Below are positions 5,836 through 12,970 of a stretch of 12,970 bases of DNA, one piece after another. Both the position numbers and the translations under genes were made by a program. The notes below the pieces were generated by a model, which saw only the letters and a list, made by a program, of their open reading frames with translations, did no database searches and was not told the DNA's origin. Source of the DNA: CAZSXS01 sp964611385 (GTDB lineage: Bacteria; Bacillota; Clostridia; Lachnospirales; CAYPQA01); NCBI GenBank assembly GCA_964611385.1, contig CAZSXS010000090.1, positions 1 to 12,970 of the forward strand. Direction: 5' to 3'. Every line of letters begins with the position of its first letter. Position 1 is the first letter of the stretch.

Positions 5836-8800
5836 TTAATTCAAATCCAATGAAACTCTTGTACCGAAACCTGTTTCTGCTCCGGTTAATACCAATTTAC
5901 GATTGATGCGCGCCTTTAGTTCCTCTACATGACTGATGATGCCGACAGTAATCCGTTCCAGGCGCAGGCGTTCCAAGGCATTCATCACAACCTCCAGGGT
6001 AGTGGAATCCAAGGTCCCAAAGCCTTCATCCAGAAAGAAAAACTCAAGTGGTGCCTTATTTTTAAGCTGAATTTTAGAGGAAAGCGCTAGAGCCAGGCAG
6101 AGCGAAGTCATAAAAGTTTCGCCGCCTGATAGGGTTCTGGGCGAGCGCCGGACACCTCCGTTAAAATCGTCCCGAATCACAAAGTCCGTCCCATCCAATT
6201 CAAGTGCATATCGTGAGCCACTCATCTCCTTTAGCCGCCTTGAGGCTTCGGCTGTAATATATCGTAATTGCCCCCGTGCCATGTATTCCACAAATCGGTT
6301 GCCTTCAAACAAAGGAGCAATTTCTTTTATCATATCACAATACGTTATGGTTTTCGTTTTGTCTGAGAACAATTCTTCTGTGGTTTTCAAATCCACCAGC
6401 ATTTTTTCTATAGATCCGGTCAAGAGAGCTGATTTTTGCACGTTTTCTTCAAGAGAATTTTGAAGGATGAGCAGTTCTTCGTTCGTTTTATTCAAAAGCA
6501 AAGGTATATCCGAAAGGGAAGTGTCACACCTGTCAACGCGCTTAAGGTCTTCCGCTTTCAAACCTTCCTCTTTAAAGCCTTCAAATCCGTCTATTTTTTC
6601 TTCAACCCGCTTCAGATTTGCCTGTACCGTTACATAACTCCGATCATAGTCTTCCAGGTGTCGTTGCAGCTTATGCTTGTCCTCTTCACTTAAAAAACAG
6701 TTCATGGCTTCTTCTGTGCTAAGGAAGCCGTTTTTTTCCAAAAGTGCAGATACTTCCTCCAGGGTCTTTTCGGAGAGTGAGCGGAAGGCTTCGCCCTCCT
6801 TGCTCAAGCCAGCCATCCCTTCCGCTGCTGTTTGTTTTTCCTTGGCCGCCGCCTCCATCTTTTGCTTGAACTCGCTTTCTAGCCTGTTCAGACGATTTAA
6901 TTCGTTTTGAAGAGCCGCAAGCATGGAAGGCTCTGGATCATAATCCACCAAGTCCGATAGTTCAGCCTGTCGGCGGTTCAAGGCTTCTCTTTTTTCCTTT
7001 CCACTGACGGTGACGCTTTCTCTTTCCTTTTCCCTAATTAAAATTTCGTCTGCGATTTTTTCCAGCTTTTGATTCAAAGCATTCAGTAAGCTTTCGTTTT
7101 CTTCAATGCTCTTTTTGATCAGTTCACTCTTTTTCTCTTTTTCTTCGTTTTGCTTCCGGGCAGCTTCAAAATCTGTCAATCCGGTAGCGTCCGTATAGCC
7201 TTTTAAGCGTAGAGTCAAGGCCTCAAATTCCTTCTGCAAGCCTTCCTGTTCGAAAGAAAGCTGTCGTAAGCTTTCTTCATCCTTAGCAATCCCCTCGCTT
7301 AGTCTTGCAAGGGCTATGTTTGTTTTATTGTATAGGGCTGTCTTTTTTTCGATTTCTTCTTCAAGAGCTTTTTGACTTTCATGAATCTCTTGGTTTCCTT
7401 CACCTATATGGCTTTCATGATTCTCTTTACGCTCTTCTGTAAGCCCACTACTGGAGCGTCCATAAGGCTTGGGGTGCTCAAAGGAACCACAAAGCGGACA
7501 GGCCTTGTTTTCTTCCAGCAGATGAGCGACTGCACTTAAGGTGGCTTCTGCTCTCAAAGTGCTCAGTCGGGCTTTATCTTCCTCAAGAGCCATCCGCAAC
7601 AGCTCTGCTTCCTTTTCCCCTTTTTGGACTTTTGACTTTGCTTTGTCAAGAGCCACCAAAAGACTCTCCGTTTTCTGAGCTAGGAGTGCTCGGCTTTTAC
7701 TCAGCCCTTCCAATTCTCGACTGGTTTGACAGGCTTGATTTAAGAGGATTCTTACTTCTGGTGAAACAGCGTTTTCTAGCAGGGCTTGCTTTTGACTCGC
7801 CACTTGGTTTGTGGTCTCAGTTCGTGCGTCCAGTAGCTTGCTGCGCTCTGCCTCCAGACCCTTGAGTTTTTTGTCCAGGGTCTTGAATGTTGCCAGTAAC
7901 TGCTCTAACTCCACCCTCATGCCGTCCAAGTCTTTTTTTATCCCCAAGGCCAATTTCAAGGAGATTTCTTTTTTGGTTAAAATGGGGTAATTTTCATTCT
8001 TCTCAATCAAGGCCTTTGTGTAAGCTTCCTGACAGGTGGCTTCCTCTAGCTTGGCTTTTTCCAAGATCAGTTCCTGACGGCCCAGTTTCAGTCGGTTTTC
8101 ATTCAACAAGGCTCTTACCCGTTCCAATTCCTTAGTCTTTGGGATGATGGGCGCGGCTTTTTCGGCCAAGGCCAGGCTTTTTCGTTTTTCTTCGTTGACC
8201 TTACCGATGCTTTCCAACTTTTCTTTTTTCTTCCGCCACTCGGTCAGCTCGTCTTGCAGCTCCTTCAAAGCTTTGAGCTTGGATACCAGCTCTGACTGCT
8301 CACTGATTTTGACGCGAAGCCCGCTGATTTCTTCTTGCAAAAGCCCCAGTGTTTGTCGGTTTTCTTCGATTATTTCCCGGGAAATATTTCCATAGTGAGA
8401 AAGCTGTGCTTCTATCAGTGTCAACTTTTCTTTGTAACGCCTTTGCGCCTCGTTGATCCGCTTTTTTAAGTCCGTCCCATATTGCTCAAGATGAAAAATG
8501 CGTTCCAACATGTCCCGCCGTTCCTGATTTGCCAAAAGTAAAAACTGACTGAACTTTCCCTGAGGCAGCACAACAGCCCGTGTAAAGTCAGAAAAGCTTA
8601 GACCAATCAGCGAACGAATTTCCCTGTTGCAGTCTGTATTTTTGTCTGCAATGACAAAGTTATCATCTGTGACACTAACGAGTACAGCTCGGGTACAATT
8701 TAAGCGTTCCTCCTTCTTCTTGTAAGTGCGAGAAATACAATAGACCTTGCTTTCGCTGCCGTCCATCAACTGAAATTCAAAACTAAGTGATAGCTTATCC

Positions 8801-9018
8801 CGGTTCGTATTGATGCATTGCTTTTGACTTTTTGCTTCTTCTAGTCTGGAAATTTCTCCATACAGAGCCATGGTAATGGCATCTACAATGGTGGACTTCC
8901 CGCTGCCGGTAGGCCCAAAAATCCCAAAAATCCCGTCCACGGTCAGGCACTCAAAATCAATGACCTGTTCTTCGTCAAAGCTGTTAAGTCCTTCGATTTG
9001 CAGCTTAATGGGCTTCAT
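5836..9018 (-). CDS. sbcC: DNA double-strand exonuclease ATPase subunit SbcC
   Basis: The Rad50-like SMC-type ATPase partner of SbcD; the complex resects DNA ends and cleaves hairpins and cruciforms, acting on replication-stalling palindromes. Numbering here starts at ATG 9018, giving 1060 aa, near the family's usual size of 1000-1050. Walker A GPTGSGKST is at 35-43, the Q-loop PQGKF glutamine at 153, the zinc-hook CPLC at 507-510, the ABC signature LSGGE at 963-967, and Walker B FFFLDEG with D997-E998. Two long coiled-coil arms (about 175-500 and 535-900) lie between. The start at 9024 is possible, but GGGGG (9025-9029) touches that ATG directly, whereas the spacing to 9018 is about 6 nt, so 9018 is preferred. 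It overlaps the end of sbcD by 14 bp. An imperfect 16-bp direct repeat lies beside the hook. Confidence 0.96.
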   Translation of the reverse strand: MKPIKLQIEGLNSFDEEQVIDFECLTVDGIFGIFGPTGSGKSTIVDAITMALYGEISRLEEAKSQKQCINTNRDKLSLSFEFQLMDGSESKVYCISRTYKKKEERLNCTRAVLVSVTDDNFVIADKNTDCNREIRSLIGLSFSDFTRAVVLPQGKFSQFLLLANQERRDMLERIFHLEQYGTDLKKRINEAQRRYKEKLTLIEAQLSHYGNISREIIEENRQTLGLLQEEISGLRVKISEQSELVSKLKALKELQDELTEWRKKKEKLESIGKVNEEKRKSLALAEKAAPIIPKTKELERVRALLNENRLKLGRQELILEKAKLEEATCQEAYTKALIEKNENYPILTKKEISLKLALGIKKDLDGMRVELEQLLATFKTLDKKLKGLEAERSKLLDARTETTNQVASQKQALLENAVSPEVRILLNQACQTSRELEGLSKSRALLAQKTESLLVALDKAKSKVQKGEKEAELLRMALEEDKARLSTLRAEATLSAVAHLLEENKACPLCGSFEHPKPYGRSSSGLTEERKENHESHIGEGNQEIHESQKALEEEIEKKTALYNKTNIALARLSEGIAKDEESLRQLSFEQEGLQKEFEALTLRLKGYTDATGLTDFEAARKQNEEKEKKSELIKKSIEENESLLNALNQKLEKIADEILIREKERESVTVSGKEKREALNRRQAELSDLVDYDPEPSMLAALQNELNRLNRLESEFKQKMEAAAKEKQTAAEGMAGLSKEGEAFRSLSEKTLEEVSALLEKNGFLSTEEAMNCFLSEEDKHKLQRHLEDYDRSYVTVQANLKRVEEKIDGFEGFKEEGLKAEDLKRVDRCDTSLSDIPLLLNKTNEELLILQNSLEENVQKSALLTGSIEKMLVDLKTTEELFSDKTKTITYCDMIKEIAPLFEGNRFVEYMARGQLRYITAEASRRLKEMSGSRYALELDGTDFVIRDDFNGGVRRSPRTLSGGETFMTSLCLALALSSKIQLKNKAPLEFFFLDEGFGTLDSTTLEVVMNALERLRLERITVGIISHVEELKARINRKLVLTGAETGFGTRVSLDLN

Positions 9019-10324
9019 AGACATCCCCCTTTTCTGCGTCGCTGATTTCCATTGCAGTCTTTACTGTCTTTACTGTCTTTACTGTCTGCGCTTTCTTTTC
9101 TCCTAACGATATAGTGGCTCTTTCCGTTTCTTCTTCCGTAGCTGTTTCCAGCAACTCTGAAAACAACTTCAAAATCCCCTCCGAAGGGACAAAGCCCTTG
9201 CTTTCGGTAAAATATCGCTGAAACTCTTCCATAACATTTAAGCCGCTCATACCCTCCTCAGCCAAATCACCAGATAGACCCATATCCGAATCCAAGCTTT
9301 TCAAAATAGGATAAATTTCAATGATATCAGGACGCAATCTTTTGATCTCTCGAATCTCCGACTGCAATAGGGTTCTATCCGTCTCAATCTCCAGAAAGAC
9401 CCAGGCTTTTTCCTCTTGCCGCCGCTCACAGAGGGCTATGGCTTCTTCAATGCCCTGGGTTCTCCAGATTGCGATGGGCTTGTAATTTTTCAAATATAGT
9501 TTTTCAACCACAGCCTCTTGACCGGGCTGTACCTTGATTAGATTAACAGACTTTGCCTGGTCGGCCTCTGCGCGGTCATATTGAATGGGGGAGCCGGAGT
9601 AATAAGCGTTTCCGATTTTTTGGGAACGATGCAGATGCCCCATGGCTATGTACTGAGCGGTCTTTGGCAAGGCCTCCTTTTCTACGGCATAGGCGCCTCC
9701 CAGTTGAATATCCCTTTCGGAGCGGGATATCTGACCTCCGATCAAATAGAAATGCGCTACAGCCAAATTGATGCTTTTTTCAGAAAAACGACTTTCTAAG
9801 GATGAAAATATAACGGCTATCTTATCAGAATAGCCGCCTTCTTCTTGGTTTTCGATTATTTCATTGATTCGCTTCTCGCTGGGGTAAGGGAGGGTTATGA
9901 TAGAAAGAATCTGTTCCCGGAACTTAATTTTTATAAAGCCCGGATCGGATTCCAGTATTGAATAGTGTTCGTACTCTCCCTCCGGCAAGGTTGAATTGGG
10001 AGTTCCTAAAATAAGAATAGAAAGCTGGAGGGCCAAAGGCGTCGAGGCCATGAGCCGCTCGGGTGAGTCGTGATTTCCAGCCACCAGTAGGATCAGCCGT
10101 TTACCGTGATCCGAAAGGCGCATCAGTGCCTGATAGAAGAGCGTATAAGCACTCGCCGGGGGATTAATGGTATCAAAAATATCTCCGGCAATGAGTAAGA
10201 CATCCACTTCATTTTTTTCAACAATGTCCAAAAGCTCGTCAATAAATTCCTCCTGCTCCGGCAAGCGCGAATGAAGTTCCAAGTACTTGCCCAGATGCCA
10301 GTCAGAGGTATGTAGTATGTTCAT
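9005..10324 (-). CDS. sbcD: DNA exonuclease subunit SbcD (Mre11-like)
   Basis: A manganese-dependent metallophosphoesterase nuclease subunit. At 439 aa it is near the typical 380-430. Phosphoesterase motifs are intact: D8-H10 in SDWHLGK, D48 in GDIFD (47-51), N84-H85-D86 in GNHDS, H191 in AVAHF, and H230-H232 in MGHLH. The C-terminal capping region (about 270 onwards) binds the SbcC base. The start is fixed by GGAGG (10330-10334), 5 nt upstream. Its stop overlaps the sbcC start, so the two are translationally coupled. The C-terminal tail carries a KTV triplet repeat (see 9057-9087) and looks disordered and low-complexity; it is unlikely to be part of the active site. Confidence 0.97.
   Translation of the reverse strand: MNILHTSDWHLGKYLELHSRLPEQEEFIDELLDIVEKNEVDVLLIAGDIFDTINPPASAYTLFYQALMRLSDHGKRLILLVAGNHDSPERLMASTPLALQLSILILGTPNSTLPEGEYEHYSILESDPGFIKIKFREQILSIITLPYPSEKRINEIIENQEEGGYSDKIAVIFSSLESRFSEKSINLAVAHFYLIGGQISRSERDIQLGGAYAVEKEALPKTAQYIAMGHLHRSQKIGNAYYSGSPIQYDRAEADQAKSVNLIKVQPGQEAVVEKLYLKNYKPIAIWRTQGIEEAIALCERRQEEKAWVFLEIETDRTLLQSEIREIKRLRPDIIEIYPILKSLDSDMGLSGDLAEEGMSGLNVMEEFQRYFTESKGFVPSEGILKLFSELLETATEEETERATISLGEKKAQTVKTVKTVKTAMEISDAEKGDVYEAH
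9057..9087 (-). repeat. 9-bp tandem repeat in the sbcD C-terminus
   Basis: The unit GTCTTTACT (plus strand) is repeated three times at 9057-9083, followed by a partial GTCT. In the sbcD frame it reads Lys-Thr-Val three times. Because the unit is 9 bp, gain or loss changes tail length by three residues without shifting frame. It lies about 30 bp upstream of the sbcC start. Confidence 0.85.
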
Positions 10325-10340
10325 AGCTGCCTCCTACGAC

Positions 10341-11336
10341 TTATAAGCGTTTGTATTTTTTCTTGATCCGAATATCGTCTCCCACAAATTTCAGCATTTT
10401 ATAATTGCCGATCAACCTGGAACAAAGCCGTTCAGAATAATGGCTTTCCAAGTCGGCGGGGCTTAGGTTACTCGAAATAATGGTGTGTTTTTTGTTTAAC
10501 ATCCGATTGTTGATAATGTTAAACAGCTCTGTCTGGGTCACTATGGTGGAAAATTCCGTCCCCAAGTCGTCGATAATCAAAAGTTCCACAGAATAGACCA
10601 TATCCACAAATTCACTAAATTCTTCATAGTTCTCTTTTTCAAAGCGTATGCCCTCAATCACCTTAAAGGTTTCCGCTGCCGTAACATACAAAACAGTATG
10701 ACCCCGATCCAGGATATCCTTTGCAATACAGTTGCACAAAAAGGTTTTGCCTAGACCCGGGCTGCCGTAAAAATAGAAATTCTCACTGCTCGAATCAAAG
10801 TTTCTGATAAATTCGTTGCAGAGCATAAAAATACTCTTCATGTTTTTATTGGGCGAAATGCCAGTCTGAGGATCCGCTTCATCACGGTAATAGCGAAAAT
10901 CAAAGGTATCAAAGTTTTCATCCTTAATCGCCTTGCTGAGGTTTGAAATCCGAATGTATTTCTCAATCAGCTTTTGCTTAAAGCAGCGGCATTTTTGGCT
11001 TTCAACGAAGCCCGTGTCCTTGCAGAAGCTACAAGCATACACCGCACTCAAATATTCTTCGGGGTAGCCGTTTGCTTTTAGCAGCTCCCGTTTTTCTGAC
11101 AAGAGTCGTTCGTTTTCCACTTCAATGGTCTGAAGCAAGCTTTGCTTATCCCCCGTATGCTGTAAGGCAAGCTTGGCCAGCTTCATATTGGTCTCGGCCA
11201 GCTCTCTATCGATTTCTGCAACTCTGGGAAGCTCTGCACAAACAATAGCCTCCCTTTCCTTCCGCTTAGCATTGGCCAGGTCTCTCTTTTTTTCATACTC
11301 CTGAAGCAATTCCTTCACAGCCGATTTATAATTCAT
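10341..11336 (-). CDS. DnaC/DnaI-like helicase-loader ATPase
   Basis: A cytoplasmic AAA+ ATPase thought to load the replicative helicase. Numbered from ATG 11336 (331 aa). An N-terminal helical region (about 1-90) is rich in Lys, Arg and Glu. A zinc-binding-like cluster has C102, C105, C116 and C118. Walker A is GSPGLGKT (191-198), Walker B is LLIIDDLG (252-259), sensor-1-like SSN is at 288-290, and an arginine-rich SRLIG segment (306-310) follows. The helicase-loader family is inferred from the zinc cluster plus DnaC-type ATPase. IstB transposition ATPases resemble it, but no transposase is nearby and a DnaD-domain gene is immediately upstream. The longer ATG at 11351 has no good RBS, while GGAGG (11341-11345) lies 4 nt before 11336. 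It sits 16 bp upstream of sbcD. Confidence 0.9.
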   Translation of the reverse strand: MNYKSAVKELLQEYEKKRDLANAKRKEREAIVCAELPRVAEIDRELAETNMKLAKLALQHTGDKQSLLQTIEVENERLLSEKRELLKANGYPEEYLSAVYACSFCKDTGFVESQKCRCFKQKLIEKYIRISNLSKAIKDENFDTFDFRYYRDEADPQTGISPNKNMKSIFMLCNEFIRNFDSSSENFYFYGSPGLGKTFLCNCIAKDILDRGHTVLYVTAAETFKVIEGIRFEKENYEEFSEFVDMVYSVELLIIDDLGTEFSTIVTQTELFNIINNRMLNKKHTIISSNLSPADLESHYSERLCSRLIGNYKMLKFVGDDIRIKKKYKRL

Positions 11337-11361
11337 ACTTCCTCCATGCAATTACAGCTTT

Positions 11362-12771
11362 TTATGATTCAATATTGGTTAAATTCTGAATATACTCCCG
11401 TTCAAGCCGTTCGATTTCATCATAGTCGGTTTCCCTTTGCGTAAAGTTAGCAAAGCGGCCTTTTTTTACTTTTTTCTTTTCTTCCTTTTGATATGTTTCC
11501 TTCTTGGAGGCGCGGAAGGTGACTTCGTACTTCTTAACATCCTCCAGATTTTTGATCCCTTTGCTAAACCAGTCCCCAAGCATTTTGTCTATATACTCGA
11601 AATTCGGCTTACCAATGCTCATGATGGTTCGTTCACAAGCTTCAATGACCACTTCCACAGGCATGCCCATTTCCTTTAGCCACTTATTCATGTAAGCAAC
11701 TTCTTTTTCGGCCGGATCCCGCTTGGACTGGCCAATGGCTTTCATGATTCTTTTGTAGTCCCCATTATGCAGCTTTAAATACTCCAGAGCGACTTCAAGG
11801 CTGTCTATACCTTTGTTGCACCAGTCCATAGCCACTTTCTCTACATAACGAATGCTCCGAATATTATTATCTCCACAATAGTTCACCAAAAGCTCAATGA
11901 CATCCAGAGGCAACCTTAACCAGTCATAGAGCCCAAACAAAACATTCAGGTCGTTGTAATTTAGAAAACGGCCAAAGCTTTTTTCCGTTGCGCGAAATAA
12001 ATGATTGATCTCTTCACTCTGCCTACGATAAATTTCAAGCTCCTCTACCGTATATTGCGGCCTGGTTTCCAAGAGAATCTTTGGTGCTTGAAAGATGAAG
12101 GGAGAGGATAAGGGCACTGGCATAGGTTCAAGCGAGGGACTCTGATTCGGCATCATCTCTTCTGGGGCAGCCGGAGCGGGCTCGGTAGGTTCTTTAGCTT
12201 CTTTTACTTCTGTTGCTTCTGTTGGCTTTATGTTTGCTATCGTCGTAATTGCCTCAGTCGGATTCGACTGGGCAGAAAGCTCCGCTTGATTGAAAGGCAC
12301 TCTCTCTGGTAAATTGGCTTGTGCTTCCTGCTGAGCGAACAGTGAACCTTGAACCTGTGATGCCTGTGATAACTGAGCTTGTGTTACGTGCTGAGAGCTT
12401 TGTGATACCTGCTGAGAGGAAGGGGTAATAGGGTCAGCGGCCGACAAGGGTAGAAATTCAATAAGCAATTCTTTTTCCGTCTGCTGATCTTGTGATTCCA
12501 TCTGCTGATCTTGAGCCTCAGAAAGGTTGATCAGGCCTTCTTTCTTCCAGTATTCTAGCGCCTTATTCACAACCGGCTTCGGCAAGGAAAGAGCGGTGGC
12601 AATGCTCTCTATGGTAATTTGGCTATCCGTAAGGCTTCCAAAGGAATGACGGTAGGTATAGATATAAACCATAACGTAGACGGGGTTTGCCTTTGGGAGG
12701 TAGTGGTCAATAAAAATATTTGAAATGAACGTAAATGAAGGCTGAACATTTTTCATTCGTATCACTGTCAT
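11362..12771 (-). CDS. DnaD-domain replication initiation protein with long linker
   Basis: A DnaD/DnaB-type primosome protein of Bacillota. Residues 1-100 resemble a winged-helix DNA-binding region, with helix-turn-helix-like ITIESIATALSLPKPVVNKALEYW (52-75). A Gln/Ser/Glu/Pro-rich low-complexity linker spans about 85-230. Two DnaD (DnaD/DnaB_2) repeats follow: about 245-335, with Y309 and W317 spaced as in the YxxxxxxxW helix signature, and about 355-415, with Y393 and W401. A basic segment (KKEKKKVKKGRF-type, about 423-440) and an acidic tail end it. At 469 aa it is longer than the usual single-DnaD proteins because of the linker. GGAGG precedes the ATG by 6 nt. The helicase loader is the next gene, 25 bp downstream, supporting a joint role in helicase loading at the origin or restart sites. 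Confidence 0.9.
   Translation of the reverse strand: MTVIRMKNVQPSFTFISNIFIDHYLPKANPVYVMVYIYTYRHSFGSLTDSQITIESIATALSLPKPVVNKALEYWKKEGLINLSEAQDQQMESQDQQTEKELLIEFLPLSAADPITPSSQQVSQSSQHVTQAQLSQASQVQGSLFAQQEAQANLPERVPFNQAELSAQSNPTEAITTIANIKPTEATEVKEAKEPTEPAPAAPEEMMPNQSPSLEPMPVPLSSPFIFQAPKILLETRPQYTVEELEIYRRQSEEINHLFRATEKSFGRFLNYNDLNVLFGLYDWLRLPLDVIELLVNYCGDNNIRSIRYVEKVAMDWCNKGIDSLEVALEYLKLHNGDYKRIMKAIGQSKRDPAEKEVAYMNKWLKEMGMPVEVVIEACERTIMSIGKPNFEYIDKMLGDWFSKGIKNLEDVKKYEVTFRASKKETYQKEEKKKVKKGRFANFTQRETDYDEIERLEREYIQNLTNIES
12480..12513 (-). repeat. Imperfect 21-bp direct repeat in dnaD-like linker
   Basis: TCTGCTGATCTTG at 12480-12492 recurs at 12501-12513 with a 21-bp period, encoding QDQQ twice in the glutamine-rich linker. 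A looser TGTGATRCCTG-type pattern recurs around 12355-12421. It suggests slippage-driven linker growth. Confidence 0.5.
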
Positions 12772-12800
12772 TGTATCCTCCGTTGTATATTTTACAAGGT

Positions 12801-12839
12801 AAATAAAAAAGCCTTAAACACTGAAAAGTATTAAGGCTT
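12801..12839 (-). terminator. Intrinsic terminator downstream of tRNA-Lys
   Basis: Minus-strand stem AAGCCTTAA (12831-12839) pairs with TTAAGGCTT (12809-12817), with a 13-nt loop, followed by TTTTTTATTT (12801-12810). It lies 20 bp after the tRNA and about 30 bp before the dnaD-like start. It should separate the tRNA transcript from the operon, so the operon needs a promoter in the remaining gap, inside the terminator, or by readthrough. TTGTA/TACAA (12783-12797) is a small palindrome just upstream of the dnaD RBS; a weak TAAAAT there is the only -10-like hexamer. Confidence 0.85.
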
Positions 12840-12859
12840 CGGCTTTATTCTTATTAAAA

Positions 12860-12932
12860 TGCGCTTTCAGGGACTCGAACCCTGGACCCAATGATTAAGA
12901 GTCATTTGCTCTACCAACTGAGCTAATGGTGC
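12860..12932 (-). tRNA. tRNA-Lys (anticodon CTT), acceptor stem poorly paired
   Basis: Read on the minus strand, the D-arm (GCTC/GAGC), anticodon arm (AATGA-CTCTTAA-TCATT, all five pairs) and T-arm (CAGGG-TTCGAGT-CCCTG) are perfect, and the anticodon is CTT. Conserved T8, A14, G18-G19, T33 and TTCGA are present. The acceptor stem is abnormal: GCACCAT at the 5' side would need ATGGTGC, but the 3' side is AAAGCGC, giving only four pairs of seven. No CCA is encoded. It may be functional with a relaxed stem, a pseudogene, or a recombinant whose 3' end was exchanged. DNA upstream (12933-12970) resembles rRNA-spacer sequence, so this may trail an rRNA operon outside the window; that is a guess. Confidence 0.8.
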
Positions 12933-12970
12933 ATTTCATTTTCCGCACCCTCAAAATTGAACAAAGATAA

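Noticed and set aside
6281..9106. Plus-strand ORFs antisense to sbcC and sbcD
   Set aside because: They are Ser/Phe/Leu-rich mirror readings of Lys/Glu-rich coiled coil, with no independent signals.
12789..12818. Promoter for the dnaD operon (TTTAAG-18-TAAAAT)
   Set aside because: The -35 is poor, it overlaps the terminator stem, and the predicted start would leave only about 10 nt before the start codon.
1..12970. CRISPR array, prophage, toxin-antitoxin or defence island
   Set aside because: There are no regularly spaced repeats, integrase, nuclease/effector pairs or antitoxin-like genes. SbcCD is a housekeeping nuclease.

Overview
The window looks like chromosomal DNA of a moderate-GC Bacillota, most probably class Clostridia. 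The evidence is strong GGAGG ribosome binding sites before nearly every gene, sigma-A type promoters (TTGAAA/TATAAT, TTGAAA/TATACT), intrinsic terminators with T-tails, and characteristic families: FloA flotillin, DnaD-domain replication protein, DnaC/DnaI-type helicase loader, and threonine catabolism by Tdh and Kbl. Genus cannot be called from sequence alone. No phage, CRISPR array or intact insertion sequence is visible.

Layout. Positions 1-737 carry no convincing protein gene of normal size, but are rich in structure. A minus-strand promoter (302-329) precedes a GC-rich, multi-hairpin RNA candidate (about 131-295), then a 17-codon ORF with a good RBS (57-110) whose end lies in a perfect 12-bp inverted repeat. 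A divergent plus-strand promoter (439-466) precedes a small hairpin and a 176-bp element bounded by 18-bp inverted repeats (515-690), then the tdh start. Positions 738-3010 are tdh-kbl (threonine to 2-amino-3-ketobutyrate, then to glycine plus acetyl-CoA), ended by a terminator. Positions 3114-4208 are a separately promoted, chromosomally encoded TraX-family membrane protein. A perfect 17-bp bidirectional terminator (4251-4297) separates it from everything to the right.

Positions 4308-12771 are six genes on the minus strand, closely spaced and in transcription order: dnaD-like, dnaC/dnaI-like, sbcD, sbcC, short nfeD, floA. They look like one operon. The first pair is replication initiation and helicase loading. 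SbcCD is the hairpin and double-strand-end nuclease. NfeD and FloA form the membrane microdomain pair. The last two may only be transcriptional passengers. At the right edge a tRNA-Lys(CTT) gene with its own terminator precedes the operon on the same strand; its acceptor stem pairs poorly.

Most interesting signals: two divergently transcribed structured-RNA candidates in the 1-737 intergenic region, both with G-U covariation-type strand evidence; the mispaired tRNA-Lys; and the physical linkage of replication initiation, SbcCD and flotillin genes. No wholly new multi-gene system can be claimed from the sequence.
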